Below are positions 38,370 to 51,852 of a stretch of 64,000 nt of DNA, piece by piece (the stretch's first letter is position 1; each line of letters starts with the position of its first letter). The notes below the pieces were generated by a model that saw only the letters and a program-made list of their open reading frames with translations, made no database searches and was not told the origin of the DNA. The position numbers and the translations under genes were made by a program. Source of the DNA: Talinum fruticosum (Eukaryota; Streptophyta; Magnoliopsida; Caryophyllales; Talinaceae); the NCBI GenBank assembly GCA_021018815.1, contig JAITYX010000021.1:7779001-7843000 (forward strand). Direction: 5' to 3'.

Positions 38370-40320
38370 CCACAATTACTTCTATTTTCAACATACCACA
38401 TAGAGATTCCTTAAGAAAATATTTAGGGTACCCTATTTTTATAAGAAGGACCAACAACAATATATTTCCAAATATTCTTTTCAAAGCAGATAGTAAACTT
38501 TAAAATTGAAAAATTAATTCACTTTCTAAAGAAGGCGAGTTGTTCTTATTCAATCTAATCTCGAATCCTTACCTGTTGATACTATGAAATGTTTTAAGTT
38601 ATCAAAATGCACATCTAACTCATTGGATAAGATTAACTAAGATTTTTCTAGAAAAAGTTTCGGGATATTAGAGGTCTACCTTTTGTATTTTGAGATCAAA
38701 TTTGTTCTCAAAAAAGGATGGAGGTTTGGGACTTAGGAAAACCGAAACAGTAAATCAAGCCTTCCTTTGCAGGTTTATCCGGAAGTATCGTTACTGAACC
38801 CGACAATTTTTGGGTTAAAATTATGCGTTCTAAATATCCATTATCATTTGAGTTTTATTCACGAAAATTTAAAACTTTTAGACTCATGGACTTGTAAATG
38901 TTTATTCAAGAAAAGAGATCTCTTTAAAAGGGGAATAAGAAGGAAAATTGGAAAATAAAAGATAACAAAATTTTGGTATGATATTTGATGTGGTCAATCA
39001 ATACCATTGGAATACTTTTATAGCAATATTCAAGGCACTCCGCCTCTTGATGGAACAATTAGTGAATTTTTATGTATGCTAATGAATGGAATCTTTAGCT
39101 TCTTAATTCATTTCTTTCACTGGACATTTGTTAGTTAATTAAGAGTATCTTAATACCTTGTCATCATATAGAAGACTTTACATGTTGGGGTCTTTCGAGT
39201 AGTGGTAAATTTACAACAAAGTCGACAAGTTGGAGTGTGCACAAGTTAGCTTCCGGGGTTGACGTACCTTGGGATTCTGTCCGGATATGGAATATGGATG
39301 TTATGTGTAAGTTAAAGCTCTTTATACGGCAAGTAAGGCATAATGCTATTGCCACACAGGATAACCTTTTTAAAAGAGGCATTAATATCGAACAAAATTG
39401 TAGGATATGTTAGCAGAACTGTGAATCAATTAATTATTTTTTTGCATATTGTTCATATATAAGTGATACTTGGGATAAGACATACCATCATAAGTGGCCG
39501 CAATTTAATATCAGTCATTTACGGAATGCTACACTTAATAAAATTATAAGTAAATTAAGGAGTTAAATAAACCAAATTAAATGGTTCCTATGGTGTATTT
39601 AATTTGGAGTATATGGAAGATTAGGAATAAGGTTGTTTTTAATAATGAAAGGTATAATTCAGTGGCCAAAATTATACTTGGTCAAAAGGTTATGGGCGTA
39701 ATGGAAGATTAGAGGATGATTGGATTACCATGCCATTTCTAATTCAAGTAATCTTCTTTCATTATCTACCAATTCATCTCATTATGTCGGATAGAATAAG
39801 CCGTTTGGGGGATTCACTAAAATCAACTATGATGGATCCAAATCATCATCAACAGCAGTAGGAGGATTTGTTATCATAAGTTGGGATGGAAAATGTATTC
39901 AAGTCGGGACATCAAATTTGGGTCCAACATTAGTACTAAGCAAGCTGCTATTTCTAATGGAGTACGAGCGACAATTTAGGCGGACTTTCAATCAATTGTT
40001 CTTGAAGGGGATAACCAAGTTCTTATTAAGGCGATGCGAGGAGATATTCAAGCTCATTGGGAGATTTAGACTCTTATTCAGGATATACAATACTACCTTG
40101 GAAGCCGTAGCGAAGTCCTTATTCAACATTTATTCCGAGAGGGTAATAGAGTAGCAAATTGGGTGACCAAGTTTAGCCTTTGTATTTCTTCTTTTATGAT
40201 TTGGGTTTGTTTTCCCTCTTCTACCTTTCTCTCTATTTTAAATAGAGGGCAATTTAAACAGAACCCTTGTAAAAACGGCTGCCATTTAGTTGTTTTCTTA
40301 TCCTTTCATAAAAAAATAGA
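38370..40320 (+). pseudogene. LINE (L1-type) retrotransposon remnant: RT end, zf-RVT and RNase H-like regions
   Basis: Plus-strand pieces in shifted frames match the 3' half of a plant LINE ORF2. About 38400-38760 resembles the end of the reverse transcriptase (YFYKKDQQQY, then RRVVLIQSNLESLPVDTMKC and GWRFGT-like text). 38767-38958 matches DSWTCKCLFKKRDLFKRGIR. The zinc-binding zf-RVT domain (CSYISDTWDK) follows at 39160-39500. An RNase H-like domain (INYDGSKSSSTAVGGFV, GDNQVL) occupies about 39810-40160. Frames break many times. An A-rich end near 40310 may be the tail. It is inactive and 5'-truncated. Confidence 0.75.
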
Positions 40321-41590
40321 GTAATATTAACGAGTTGGGTCATATTTGACTCAACATTTTTATTTTATCTCTTGCCATAAAATTTATTTTTCTCCTCAAG
40401 TTTTGGGTGTTTGTTAATAATTCCTATTGTCATGGGTTTCGGATCCATCTTTTAGTTTTTTTTTTCCTTGGTGCACATTTTTTAGTTGCAATAATGACAA
40501 TGCCATAAATTTCCATGGATTAATTCTATAGTTCCAAAAATGATGACACCATGTCTAATGAGATTAATGCATTGAGATATACAATTTATCTATCAGTAAT
40601 TTTAAATGTAATCTTAAAATTATAATTATGTTTTTTATAACCAAAAAATTTTAAAACTATGATTATGTTATCATGTCTATTTTTCATGACTAGAGACCAT
40701 TTTGATTATAGTGTCTTACGAAATCAAATTCTAAACCCTCCCCGCCCCCCTTTTTTAATCCCAACACACGATCCACTAGGTCGCACATGGTCCCATGAAC
40801 AAATTTTCTCTTCCCATCGCTTTTCAATTGCAATAATAGGGAATTGATTTTGAATTTTGATCTTACATCTACATGCAACTTCATAATGGGCATGTTGAAT
40901 ATCACATAAGTTAAAAGTCCCACATCAAGAGTTGGCATCCACTTTGAGTTTTTTCTTCCATTTAAAACTCCTACTTTAAGAGTTAAATATAATGAGAAAT
41001 ATCATGGTTTATAAATTCAGTGGCTACTTTATATTGTCAATTAATTTGAGGATGAAACTTCACTCGGACGTATTGTCATCATGGACATTGATTGAAGTGA
41101 ATGTGCGATATAGTGAACTCTATAACTGGGTTTGGTGGGGTGAAAGTGGACATGAATGTTCATAGAGCACGTTTGTCTAGGGCATGTCCAATCATCTCCT
41201 AGGGTATTACTACATGGTTGACACCTTGGTCAAGGTCTTTCCCTCGAGGGAGAACGTATTGATACGGTGAAGAAAAACTCATATTTGACAAGGAAGTTGT
41301 TAGGTTACAACATACGAATTTGAGTCCCATACCGAGAGTTTGATCCGATGAGGCCCACAATTTATAAGTATATTGGACTACTTCTTTTGTTGTCAATTAA
41401 TTTTATTTCGGATAGAATCTCATCTAAATTTGCTAACATGGACCTTGGTTAAAGGTTATAATTATCAAATATTCACTTATCATATTATATGTCTATATAT
41501 TTTTGAAAAAGAAATGTATGACTCAATTTATCTGAATTTATTTTCGGGATGTTTTTTTCTATACTTTTTTTGTAAAAATGAAAAGTTTTT
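40321..41590. other. Intergenic, nothing recognised
   Basis: AT-rich, with only short frames lacking family similarity. Confidence 0.5.
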
Positions 41591-41599
41591 CCATTTCTA

Positions 41600-41828
41600 T
41601 TATATATATATAACAGCATGCCACTTGATCCCCTTGCTCACAAGCAGATGATATCAGCTTCTTTTACCAGAAAAAAGGAGAGGAATTAAAAAGGGGGAAG
41701 GAGGGGGGTGGCTTTTCTTCTTCTAAAAGGCTATAACTATCAACTACAAGAAGTTAGAGGCCAGCACAAAAAACCAAAGAGGCAAAGTGAGTTAGTTAGC
41801 CAGCCATAGCTAGCCAGCAGTAGCAGCC
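41600..41828 (+). promoter_or_regulatory. Core promoter and leader of the first methylesterase
   Basis: A TATA-like tatatatatataac at about 41601-41613 lies about 220 bp ahead of the ATG at 41829. The intervening sequence is purine-rich and then CAG-rich, like a plant 5' leader. Confidence 0.4.
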
Positions 41829-44800
41829 ATGGGAGAAGCGGCAGCAGTCACAGCGGCGGTCGACAAAATACCGAAACTACCCTCGGCAAACTCGTCCACA
41901 ACCGCAGAACACTTTGTACTAGTACATGGGGTTAGCCATGGAGGGTGGTGCTGGTACAAAGTCCGAACACTCTTGGAAAACTCTGGCCACAGGGTCACCT
42001 CCCTCGACCTCAAAGCCTCCGGTGTCGAACCCTCCGACCCCAACTCTGTCGTGTCGTTTGATGAGTACAACCACCCTCTGCTTGACCTCTTTTCCTCCCT
42101 TCCCCTCCATCACAAGGTTAGTATAGCTACCCAGCACTTTACTCTAACAAAAAAAGGGAAAGAAAATAGTTTGTAGGTCATTTTCATGTTTAGGTAAGCC
42201 ATCATGTACATATAGCTAGCTTCTCAGATGGACTATAGCTTGATCACTAATCAGGCTTAAAAAGTCTAAATACTTAATATAAATACATTAATTATATCAA
42301 CATTCATAAATCAAAACTACTCCACATTAATATGAGGTGTCGTGATTAGTGGCGGAGTTAAGAATTTGAACTATAAGTATCCTTTCTTTATGGGTGCTTC
42401 TACACCTAAATTATCTTTAAACTAAATACATTTATTAATTAATAAACATTTTTCTAGAAGCAATAGTATCCTTACATGAAATTCGGCTAATAATCGTGAT
42501 AATGAAAGAATTATATACTCATATTTTTATATATATATAAATCTATTTTTTGAGCTTGGTTGAAATCGTATTTTTTCCATTTTTGTTATACGTGTTGTAT
42601 ATACAACTTGTTTTATGATTTATTTTTTGGGATTTTGTTTATGGTTATTAATGTTATTATGCAGGTGGTATTGGTGGGGCATAGTGCGGGAGGGATAAGT
42701 GTGACAGAGGCAATCCACAAGTTCCCAGAAAAATCCAAGCTGCTGTGTACGTTGGTGCCACTATGCTCAAATTTGGGTTTCACTCTCTTCAAGATCTCAA
42801 AGATGTAAGTTTACTTGCTTGTGTTTCATTATTATACATTATAGAGTTTGTTAATAATAACATAGGAGAAAATATCCTAATTAATTTAAATAAGTTTTGA
42901 ATTACTCGCCCTTTAACTAAAATGTTTATAACTTTGAACCCTATTGCTTAAAATTATTAGAATATAAATCTATTATTGAGCTTCGACCATTAACTTAAAT
43001 TTTTGATTGATTTGGTTCTTAAATATGGTAGCAGATCATTTTTGAATGAGACTAGGTTCGAATTTTAGTAACCACCGTATTGATTATTGCACAGAGTAAG
43101 GAGGAGCTTTGTTGCATCCACGCTTCAAACCCAAAAGTTGTTCGCGTGAGGGCGTGTTAAAATATAAATTTATTCCTAGACGACCTTCAACCATCAGCTT
43201 AAGTTTTTGGTTGATTTGGTTCTTCAACAAAAATAAATGACAAACATAATTATTTATTTTATCTGTTATAATTGATCTCATGCGAGATAATTTGAAATTA
43301 CATTGTAGATGCAACGACAAATCTTGAACTTGTGGTTTTACTAAACCTATTTTTCCCCTTATAAACATAAACTCGTACCTTTAGATATCACGTTTTACTT
43401 GTTTGAATTCATTCATAAATTGAACAAACAACTGGAATCAAAAATCAAAGTTCATTCTCATACCTCTAGACTATCGTTACTGTTTTCTATTAAAAAAAAA
43501 AGATTATTATTACTGTTTTATGATTTTGTTATACTTTATAAGTAAAACCAAACATGATAATATAATTATTTTTTCATTACATTACATAATTGATTACGTT
43601 ACACATTTATTACATTACATACAAAGACAATTTATTTACACTTAGAGATAATTGCCGAAAAAATACAAATAAAAGAATAGTAAACATGAGGAGTTAGTTG
43701 ATTGATGAAGTAGATTCACGATGATAAATTTTTTAAAGGCCTTTTTCTTTTAATAATTTTTAAAGACTTTATGAGTTCGCCAATTGACATTTTACATAAA
43801 GAAATACCAATTATAAAAAAAAAACAAGAAGAAACATTTATCCTCAATTATTTAGGAAAAGAAATGTGGACCATGCCAATCTTAACAAACCCAAGAAATA
43901 TATACTATCAACGTCTCTATTTCAATTATTTTTGATCCGGATGTCTTCATATGATTGATGCCTAACCACCAAAATCTTGGCTATTTTTTGCACGACAATA
44001 ATGGACAAAATATTTATATGTTGTATTAAATAATTAAAGTAGATTTTAGAAAGTGATTATTTCGAGAATATTTGTTTCATTAAAAAATATACGACTCCAT
44101 AAAAGATATTAATATCGTAAAAAAATATATAAATTCTTATGAATGTTAGTTATTGTTGTATGTATAGATTTAGATGATGTTCATATAAGACTTTGAACCT
44201 CGTTTTATATGCGAAGGAAACAAAAAAATAATTTTAATATAAGATATTTTTATGGGCATCTTGATTTTTCAGATAATTATAAATTAATTATATGCTGAAC
44301 AATTTTTCTAGAATTTTGTTTATTATAAGAAAAATATTATTACAGAATCAACATCTAATCTCATGAATGTCCAATGATTAATTAGGTAGCTTCACTGGCT
44401 TGCAGTAGAATCACTGGACACCGTAAAGAGTGGCCATCTTTGTGCCTTTTTATCCACTAGAAAGAAGGGATTTTTAAAAAAAGCTTTTACTAAATATATC
44501 TATTTGTCTAACGAAGATTGGTTAAAGTAATTTGATATTTATTTTTTTAAAATAAGTTCTCATGTTCAACTCTTGTGATAAAATATGTCTGATTCTTATA
44601 TGAGTTACAAATTATATTATAAATCCAAATATATAGACTCAACATACCATATTATGATATTTAATTTAATTTTTTAAATTTATCCCCTTTTAAAAGTTTC
44701 ATATATTTTCATAAAAAAAGGTTCCATATATAAGCCAATATTAGCTTGACTCGAAAGAAATGGAGAATCTAGGCTATAACTAGGGATGTAAACGAACCGA

Positions 44801-46126
44801 GCCGAGCCTCGAGTCGACCAGCTCGGGCTCAGCTCACGTTCGTCTCAAAGCTCGTCAAGCCTTTAAAGTTTAGGTTCGGGCTCGGTTTGGATGACTCGGC
44901 TCAAGCTCGAGCTTGACTCGGGTTTTTTATTTGCTTAAAAAGTTTCTAAATTTAAAGTTATAATTGAAGTTAAATTCTATATTTTTGTATCAAATTCAAA
45001 AATAAGGGTTTGAATGAAAATTTGATGATTTTAGAGATAATTTTATACTCTCAGCACAAGTATTTTTAGAAAAAGAAAAACTATTTAACCTAAATCCAGT
45101 CAAACCGAATCGAATCGAGCAAAATCTTGCTAAACTTGGACTCGGCTCGATATGCCTTCAAGCCGACTCGAGCTCGGTTTGACCGGAGCCCGAGCCGAGC
45201 CTGCTTGGTTTGATTACAGCCCTAGGCCCAAGCCTACAAAAAGTATATATCAATATTTGTTTTACCCCCCCAAAAAAGATTTGAGCCTAATTTTGTGTGT
45301 ACGTGTGTGTTTTTGGTGGAGAAAGGTTTTAAATTTTTTTTTTTTTGAACATAACTATTGAGTGTGAACATACTCCTCCAATAGTCATCCATCACAATGT
45401 CATGGTTATATACATTTGGCCTAATTTAAAGGCATCATTAAAAAAAATATATCAAGTATATTGATTTGTGATCCTTATATTTAAATATTTCTACTATAAC
45501 TTAAATTCTAATGATTTCGGACTTCAATTGTTTTCTTTTTATTTATTTAGCTATCTTGGTTTAACAAAACACATGATATATATATCTAAACTGAAGGAGG
45601 TGAACTATTTAATCTCATAATTCTCACTTGTCATAAAAAGGATCAGAAATGGAGAGTGAGAATTGATTGACTGATTAATTGTATAAAATGTTTTTGATTT
45701 TCTTGTTGCCCTCCTTTATAGGTAACTAGTCCTTTAACCCGTGCTATACACGGACTATTATAAAATTTTAATTTAAATAATTTATAAAATTTTCATCTAA
45801 TAATTAGGTCATATTACTTTAGGGATTTATGTATTATGAAATAAGCCTTTAATACAATTAACTATTAATAATTAATTTTTAAATTTATACATGCTTGAAA
45901 TTTTCTTTGTGATTGAATCTAACCTTGACAAAAAGAATATACCAAAGGGGATATTTAAAATAATCATTAGTGAAATTAAAATAAGAAAAATAATTATTAT
46001 TAAATTTGACTTTTTCATATACCTTTGTAAAATTCTTAATTTTTTATTTAACTTTACATAATATTTTTTCAATACATAAAATTTATATCAACAAAATTTA
46101 TTAATTTTCTAAAAAGATATAATAGT

Positions 46127-46215
<89 letters not shown>

Positions 46216-46325
46216 ATAATTACATCTTAACAATAAATACATCACTTTAATACCACAAAAAATAAAAAATAAATGTAACTCATAAATTAATGACTTACAT
46301 TGTCACGTATCGCGACCACAAGAAT

Positions 46326-46378
<53 letters not shown>

Positions 46379-47450
46379 AAATAATTTTTAAAATCAATGA
46401 GGTGTTGGCCTAGTAAGTTTGAGATTTTGGATACATTAGATTCCAAGTTCGATTCTCCTTCTCATATTGTATTATATTATCATTTATAACTCGATGTACC
46501 GAAAAAAGATAAGTAATTTCTGAAAAAATTAAATTTTTTAAAAAAATTATGAATAGGGAGCACCAGACTTATCAGAATTTGAAGAGGTGTATGAGCTTGG
46601 TTTTGGATTAGGAGGGGATCAACCTCCAACAAGTGCCCTAATAAAAAGGAGTTTCAAAGGAAGATTTTGTACCAGATGAGTCCCCTTGAGGTACATATTC
46701 CCCATCATATATCATGTTAATATTCCATTTTATCTATTTTGGCTCCATTATGGTTATGATTTTGTGAATATTGCACACTATATATTTGGGGCCAAAAATA
46801 TACAAATTTCCATGATTGGAAGTCACTACCTACATGGAGGGTTGCACTATACTTTGTTGGTATCCAAATGTCCATAGAATTTGCATCATCCATCATTTTG
46901 CATATATATTCCCTTCATGTCACTCTTTTGTCTACAAATACCTGCATGGAAAAGTATCATATTGTATATGTTGTACTATACTATGTTACCTTGCTGATGT
47001 TTTTTGTCCTCATCAACGACTCGATACTTATCATGTAGTGATGACGTAATTTTCCGTCTTCCAATCATTAAATATATCTATCCATTTTATTGTTCCGTCT
47101 TCTTTGATGAATAATATTCTTAAACTTTGTCAGAGAATATAATTCTAATATAAATTTTGTTGAATTTGTAGGATTGTACACTAGCATCAATGCTTTTGAG
47201 GCCATTCCCATTGGTTCTAACAGAAGCAAAATTGGGACAAGGGGAGGAGGGAGAGATAGAAAGGGTACCTCGCATTTACATAAAGACATTACAGGACAAA
47301 GCCCTAAAACCAGAGCAGCAAGATGCCATGATAAAGAGGTGGCCTCCAACACAAGTTTATAGCATTGACAGTGACCACAGCCCTTTTTTCTCCAACCCTT
47401 TTGTGCTCTCTGGCTTGCTTCTTCATGTGGCTTCCTCCTTTTACACATGA
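41829..47450 (+). CDS. MES17: Methylesterase of the MES17 type (alpha/beta hydrolase)
   Basis: Four exons: 41829-42116, 42665-42804, 46557-46690, 47172-47450. It is predicted to hydrolyse small carboxyl-methyl esters. Arabidopsis MES17, which it closely resembles (PEQQDAMI.RWPP, DSDHSPFFSNPFVL), acts on methyl-IAA. Visible marks are HFVLVHGVSHGGWCWYK with the oxyanion HG, the nucleophile in GHSAGG (exon 2), the Asp in IKTLQDKAL and the His in DSDHSPFF. Exons 2 and 3 are each one base short, at A-runs 42729-42733 and 46643-46647; the equivalent exon 3 of the sister gene is 135 nt against 134 here. With those bases the protein is 280 aa, normal for the family plus a short N-terminal extension. 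As written, translation would stop early in exon 3. Assembly deletions seem likelier than a pseudogene. Confidence 0.82.
44781..45226. mobile_element. MITE with TAGGG-type ends in methylesterase intron 2
   Basis: It begins with tagggatgtaaacgaaccg at 44781 and ends with the inverse form, tttgattacagcccta near 45223. The ends are rich in gagccgag and ctcgag words, a common plant MITE pattern. There is no coding sequence. Confidence 0.6.
45725..45765 (-). mobile_element. Helitron 3' terminus
   Basis: The minus strand reads CCGTGTATAGCACGG, then GTTAAAGGACTAGT: a clean hairpin (CCGTG/CACGG core) followed at a short distance by CTAGT. No matching 5' end was found within the gene, so this is either a 3' fragment or an element whose start has decayed. 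Confidence 0.55.
46129..46376. repeat. Two (TA)n tracts in the methylesterase intron
   Basis: TA runs lie at about 46129-46210 and 46328-46376, directly upstream of exon 3. Confidence 0.95.
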
Positions 47451-50400
47451 CTTTAAGCATAATTCTCACATGCATGGTTTGTTCAGGACCCTACCTCCTT
47501 GTGCAAACTACCATGCACTTTGTGTGGTTTTGTTGTGAATAGTTGTCTCAACTTTCAATCAGGGTCCGACATGTTATTTTGTGCTGTTCATATCGAATAT
47601 AATTTGCGAAATTGTTTGGAATGTCAGCGAGTAAAGTCTGGACAAATTGTACTGCGATTTGATCTGGGTTATGTTTTAATTTCACCAATTTGTAATAAAC
47701 AGTTAATTATATCAGTGAAAATCTCGTCGAATTATAATGTTTACATGCATGGCACCTCTAAAATCCGAACCGAACAAAAAAGTAGTTCTTCCGCGTCTGT
47801 ACACTTACACATGGTGGGGGCCAGTCGCCTACCCTGTGGCAAACAATAAACATCACATCAGGCAGTTCCAATTTCCAAATGAAAGGTAGAGTTTGAGAAT
47901 CAATGGGTGAAAGTAAACTACTGAATTAGAGATTGGCTTCTTTAATTAAGCATTGTCTATTATTATTATTATTATCATCAATTCGAAAATGACCTCTTGA
48001 TATTACGGCTTGGTACGTTTATGGTTGTCATTATCGGGCCATTTCCAATTCGATCCAATATAGGGTTTTGAATGGGCCAACTCAATTCCACCATCACTTG
48101 TAGCTGTCAAAATGTTCGTGGAGCCAACAACAAAGATGCTCGTATATGGATGGATGTACATTTGGGTTTGGCATTGTGTAAATCCACCAACCTACTTTCT
48201 CCAAGTCTTTTCCGAGCCCGTATATATGCTTATGTATCCATGAGATCTTAGGTTATGTTGCATTTAGGTGTAAGAAACTTTAAGGTTGTAAAGATCTGTA
48301 AAGAAAGTCTGTAAAAGGTGTAAGATAATTGTAAAGTTAGTTATAAAAAATTATAAGCAATTGTCATGAGTTGTAAGAAATTATGAGGAATTGTAAAAAG
48401 TTGTAAGGAGTTGTAAGGTTGTAAGTTAAAATTAAATATGGATTAGAGCCTTATAGTGTAGTGATTAAAATTAAAATCTTATGTACTTTAAGTTTTAGAT
48501 TCGTTTTGCCTCCTCCGATAATGAAGTTTTTGGATGTTCCATTTTATAAATTTTTGGATGGTTGACTATGCTGATCGATCCGATAATAAAATTTTTTTTA
48601 ACTAGAAATACCGAGTAGAGCAACTTAACTAGAAAATAGTATGAATCTAACTCATAAAGTTTCATTCATAAAATAAATAGAGTAAACGATAATGTCATCA
48701 AACAAATTGCATTTGTGAAAATCCAAAAACTCTCAATGAGAGGGAAAAAGGTTCTAAACATAGGAACGATATTTATATTGCAGAGGTTTAAAATTCCCCG
48801 TAACTTTTCAGTTTATCTAAAAAAAAATAGGTGTGAATGTTAACTTTTGTAACTTCCTTCGTCTCAAAAAAAAAAAAAAAAAACTTTAAATGGAATGCTC
48901 TTTATTTTGAAAAAAGAAATAAAATTTTAAACGGAATACTCTTTGTCTTGATCAAGTGACTTTTCTCTGCGGAGAAGATTTTTATATTTTAATTTTCTAC
49001 AAAAGGAAAAATGGACGTCTAAAAATAGAAAAATATGGAGGGGAATGTGATCATTCATTAATAATTCAGCTTCTGAAGAAACTCAAACACCTAAGGTTTG
49101 AGTTTGACACGAAAAGGAACGGGGTTGAGGATAACATTCTTACGAAAGATATATCATAGTTTTTCTTTTTTATAAAAATATTATAATTTTGTTGGTAAAT
49201 TTAAGTTATCCTTGTTGAGTTCCTATCTTAAGAGTTTCCAACAGAGCCGACGATTCAGAGGAGGAGGGATCATGCCCAAAGGCTTATTGATGCCCAACAA
49301 CAATCCTCACACAAAGAAGAAAGTTGTTCCTCCTCGGATCAAATTCTAAGATGTGAGCAAAGCTGAAGGCACCTCATGCCAGTTGAGCTACATGTTCATC
49401 CGAAACAAAAAGAAAATCATAATTGAATAATACAAAATTGTACTGGTCAAATATTTATGCACGTCAACACGTACTATTTTAGACTGTCATAATAGTTAAA
49501 TAGGAGCGTCTGCTTACCATTTTTTTAATTAAAATAACATAGTATATAAACCGCATCCCCATAAAAAATCTTTCAAAAATTTCCAACCAAACAGAAATAA
49601 ACATCCCATCGTACTGGTTTTTCTCTTCCGCTCATAAATCGCACCAAAAATAAAAGCTCTACGAATTCTCAATAATTGAGAAATTATATTACACATATAA
49701 AAAGTACGCTAAAAATACTCCGACTCATTATAAATTTGTAATTATTTATTTTAATTATTTATTTTTATGGTGATATTTTCAATTTAACTGTGTTACGTCA
49801 TGTTTTTTCTATAAAGATGTCACATCATAGGTAAATAGTGATATTTTCAATTCTAAAATCATATATAGTTGACCGAATAAATTTTTTTTCAGTCTTTAAT
49901 TAAAGGGCATCTAAGTGTCTAAATCATATAGTAATTAAAAGGGAATTGGACCCCAATAATCCAAAGTTTTGGGGTGTTGGACGCCATTAATCACAAATAG
50001 AGAATTAGACGCTAACACCCCAAACTTTAAACCTATTTACATTTCTTACACCACCACCGAGTTCGGTTGCTTGAATGACGTGGACAGCATGCTGTTATAC
50101 GTGAATAATAAATAAAAAATTATTTATTTTTTTAATGAAAATTCAGCAAAAATGATAAAAAAAATACAAGTCAAACCTAATATCTTGACTCGAGTATATG
50201 GATTATTTACGACATTATTATTGGTGATTGGTTGGCAGTTTCTTTTCAGTTTTTTGGTCATCAACTGATTAATCGCCAGTTAATTAATCAATATGTAGCG
50301 TTAAGATCCAGGATTAGCACGTTGCAACTTGTAATTGCGTTCAGCATTCGTGTTAATTTCTCGCAAGAATCTACGCCGATTTATTAGCATATTCTTTTTT

Positions 50401-50560
50401 AAAGGTCAATCATAAGATTATATTACCAATTTTTTTTTATATATAATCTTATCTCAAACAAAAAAATTATGATCTTAACTATATCTCTCATCAAACTCAA
50501 ATAAAAAGTCAGACAAGACCTTAGCATACTGATTAAAATTGAGTCCCTATGTACATTAAG
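47451..50560. other. Intergenic between the two methylesterases
   Basis: 47451-47850 probably holds the 3' untranslated part of the first methylesterase. 48280-48430 is a degenerate ttgtaag-word repeat. 48840-48950 has the cttccttcgtctc motif typical of Stowaway-like MITE ends, but no mate was fixed. No gene was recognised. Confidence 0.45.
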
Positions 50561-50565
50561 GCCCT

Positions 50566-50862
50566 ATTCAACAATAGTGTTTAAGTCGGTGTTCTAAATT
50601 AAATATTAGTATTCGATAAGATAGTGTTTCAACAACATTTGTAGTCACTTATAACATTTTAAGAGCTCTGTTCGAATTAGCGTTTATAAAAGTGTTTATA
50701 ACCGCTAATCGCTAATAACCACTCATAAACGCTCATAACCGCTAATAAACGCTATAACAACTCATAACAGACTAGTTATAACCGCTATAATAGTTATCCC
50801 CTATAACAGCTAATAAACTCATATTATTATTATTATTGTGATGATTATTATTTATGATGATG

Positions 50863-50940
<78 letters not shown>

Positions 50941-51153
50941 TAATTATATTATTATTATTATTAAGAAAAATATTATTACTATTATTAGTAGTAATAATAA
51001 TAATTATTATCATTATTTAATTATATTATTATTATTATTATCATTATTAAGAAAATAATTATTGTTATTATCATTATCGTCATTATAACTTCTTACTATA
51101 ATGGTACTCATCGCCATCGTTATCGTACTCTTTATTGTTATTGTTATAATACA

Positions 51154-51207
<54 letters not shown>

Positions 51208-51292
51208 GATATTATTATCATTATTATTATTAATGTATTATTATTATTATTATCATTTTATTGTTATTATTATTATTTTCATTATTGCTCTC

Positions 51293-51364
<72 letters not shown>

Positions 51365-51852
51365 GTCATTATTATTAAAAAGTTAATTATTATATTATTA
51401 TTACCATTATACCTTATAACCGCTCATAACCGCTATAACAGACTTATAACCGCTATACAACCCATAACGAGCTATAACCGCTAATTATAATGACTCATAA
51501 CAGACTCATAACGACTCATAAACGCTATAACCGCTAGTTTTAACAATTGAAACGAACAGACCCTAAATAGTATTTCTAAAAAATAAGGATATTAGCTTTC
51601 ACATTTAAAAATAGTGTTTTATATTTTTTGACAAAACATCCCTTCATTAATTTATATTTGAAAAATTATTTATATCTTTTTATGTCAATTTATAATAATC
51701 GACTAACTCAATCACTAAACTTACCAAATACATTTATTCAACCGCTCTGTTGAGTAGATATCTTCTAACGACTAAAAAATATAACAGGTTATACGCTACA
51801 CAAACAGTTATCCACTACTCAAACAACTCATTTCACCAAACATGACCTTAAT
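50566..51852. mobile_element. Nested hAT-type MITEs with greatly expanded (TTA)n core
   Basis: Outer ends are aaggccctattcaacaat (about 50560) and the inverse of aaggtcatgtttggtg (about 51850). Inner ends are gctctgttcgaatt (50665) and the inverse of gggtctgttcgtttcaatt (about 51571). Inside, the word ataaccgct/ctcataac recurs on both sides of about 600 bp of AAT/ATT microsatellite (50863-51380). The arrangement suggests one hAT MITE within another. The poly-Asn and poly-Leu frames here are artefacts. Confidence 0.5.

Noticed and set aside
49230..49400. Text reminiscent of a retrotransposon gag fragment (RVSNRADDSEEEG)
   Set aside because: Too short and stop-ridden to assign to any family.
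50838..51484. Poly-Asn/poly-Leu frames of 60 and 127 codons
   Set aside because: Pure products of the (AAT)n/(TTA)n tract inside nested MITEs.
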